A DNA stretch of 5,758 nt from Natrialbaceae archaeon (lineage in GTDB: Archaea; Halobacteriota; Halobacteria; Halobacteriales; Natrialbaceae), in the NCBI GenBank assembly GCA_003552885.1, contig PUPA01000006.1, positions 1 through 5,758 of the forward strand, read 5' to 3'. A program made the translations under genes and the position numbers. How positions within the stretch are numbered: position 1 is the first letter of the stretch; every line of letters begins with the position of its first letter. The notes beneath the pieces are model-generated. The model saw nothing but the letters and a program-made list of their open reading frames with translations. It had not been told where the DNA came from and searched no databases. Below are positions 4,859 to 5,758 of the stretch, piece after piece.

Positions 4859-5758
4859 TCACCCCGCCGTCGAGGGGCCGTCGATCACGGGTTCGTCGAG
4901 GTCGAGGCGGTCGACGCTGTACTCCCAGAGGCGTCGCGCCGTGCGATCGTCCGTCGCGGCCGACGACGGCACCCGCTCGGACTGGCCGGCGAAGTACCGG
5001 CCGGTGACGTCGGCGGTCCGCGGCGAGAGCCCGACGTACAGCAACTCGGCGGCGCCGTCCGCGACCGACGTGACGCCGGGAAGGGCCTCGAGGCGCGCGA
5101 CGAGCGACGGGAACGGACGCGGGAGAAAGCGGGCGAAGCCGCTGCCGGGGATCGCTCCGGGGTGGACGGCGTTCGAGGGGATCGACCGGCCGGCGTCGGA
5201 CAGTCGACGGCCGAGCTCCCGCGCGAAGAGGACGTTCGCGAGCTTCGAGTGACCGTAGGCCCACGTCGAGGAGTACGAGTCGACGCGCTCGACCCGGTCC
5301 GGATCGAACGACACGCCGCGGTGGGCCGCCGACGCGGTCGTCACGACCCGGGCGTCCTCGGTCAGGTGGCCGGCCAGCTCGGCGGTGAGCAAGAACGGAC
5401 CGAGGTGGTTGACGTGGAAGGTGTACTCGACGCCGAGGTCGGTGAGCCGTCCCGACCGGAAGAGACCTCCGGCGTTGGCAAAGAGGAGATCGACGCCGTC
5501 GGTTCGCCCGCGGACGGTCGCGGCGAGCTCCCGGACGTCCTCCGGATCCGAAAAGTCAGCCCGGACGAACGTCGCCTCGGCACCGACGTCCCCGAGCTCG
5601 TCGACGACGTCGGCGCCGGCGTCCACGTTCCGGCCGTGGACGATCACCTCCGCTCCGAGACGGCCGAGCGCGAGGGCCACGGCGCGCCCGATCCCGCTCG
5701 TCGAGCCCGTCACGAGCGCCGTTCGCCCGTCACAGACGACGTCGTCGACGCCGGCGAG
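4859..5758 (-). CDS. Short-chain dehydrogenase/reductase (classical SDR, retinol-dehydrogenase-like), 5' partial
   Basis: Cytosolic NAD(P)(H)-dependent oxidoreductase with a Rossmann fold; substrate unknown. The frame is open to the right edge (first visible residues LAGVDDVVCDGRTALVTG), so the true start lies outside; the GTG at 5713 is within the conserved first strand and is not the start. In visible numbering (299 residues), the cofactor motif TGSTSGIG is at 17-24 and HGRN after the second strand is at 41-44, the Arg suggesting NADP preference. ADFSD is at 67-71, NAG at 95-97 and the structural Asn in HVNHLG at 117. The catalytic Ser is in TTAS (143), and YGHSK supplies Tyr 168 and Lys 172. 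HPGAIPGSGF follows, with a C-terminal extension ending near PVIDGPSTAG. The complete catalytic set implies an active enzyme. The overall pattern resembles the retinol dehydrogenase/WWOX-like branch, which does not identify the archaeal substrate. Confidence 0.93.
   Translation of the reverse strand, partial: LAGVDDVVCDGRTALVTGSTSGIGRAVALALGRLGAEVIVHGRNVDAGADVVDELGDVGAEATFVRADFSDPEDVRELAATVRGRTDGVDLLFANAGGLFRSGRLTDLGVEYTFHVNHLGPFLLTAELAGHLTEDARVVTTASAAHRGVSFDPDRVERVDSYSSTWAYGHSKLANVLFARELGRRLSDAGRSIPSNAVHPGAIPGSGFARFLPRPFPSLVARLEALPGVTSVADGAAELLYVGLSPRTADVTGRYFAGQSERVPSSAATDDRTARRLWEYSVDRLDLDEPVIDGPSTAG

Overview
The window looks like chromosomal DNA of a haloarchaeon (class Halobacteria). The base composition is very GC-rich with strong G/C at third codon positions, most predicted proteins are acidic, intergenic promoters are short AT-rich islands, and the histidyl-tRNA synthetase and the amino-acid permease/universal-stress-protein pair resemble haloarchaeal families. 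Genus cannot be decided from the sequence alone.

Layout, left to right. (1) The 3' part of hisS (histidyl-tRNA synthetase) runs rightward off the left edge and stops at 947. (2) Convergent to it is a 42-residue CPxCG zinc-ribbon microprotein gene (963-1091, minus); the two stop codons are 15 bases apart and a perfect 14-bp palindrome lies between them. (3) A 323-base intergenic region (1092-1414) holds an AT-rich island with TATA-like elements, then a C-rich tandem repeat built from 13-bp and 20-bp modules (1211-1340). (4) An APC-superfamily amino-acid permease (1415-2815) and a tandem-domain UspA-family protein (2808-3647) overlap by 8 bases and clearly form an operon. (5) A strong hairpin sits directly after the Usp stop codon. 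It is followed by a DUF2071/YqjF-family protein (about 3740-4435), then an unrecognised 108-residue acidic protein with its own leaderless-type promoter (4487-4813). (6) A classical short-chain dehydrogenase/reductase is encoded on the minus strand (4859 to beyond the right edge), convergent with the 108-residue gene.

Functionally the clearest unit is the permease plus its cytoplasmic Usp partner. In many archaeal transporters of this family the Usp domains are fused to the permease C terminus, so the split pair probably acts as one regulated amino-acid importer. The other genes look like housekeeping or orphan neighbours. There is no sign of a CRISPR array, tRNA or rRNA gene, insertion sequence, integrase or defence island. 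The least explained elements are the zinc-ribbon microprotein, the repeat array in front of the permease, and the 108-residue orphan.
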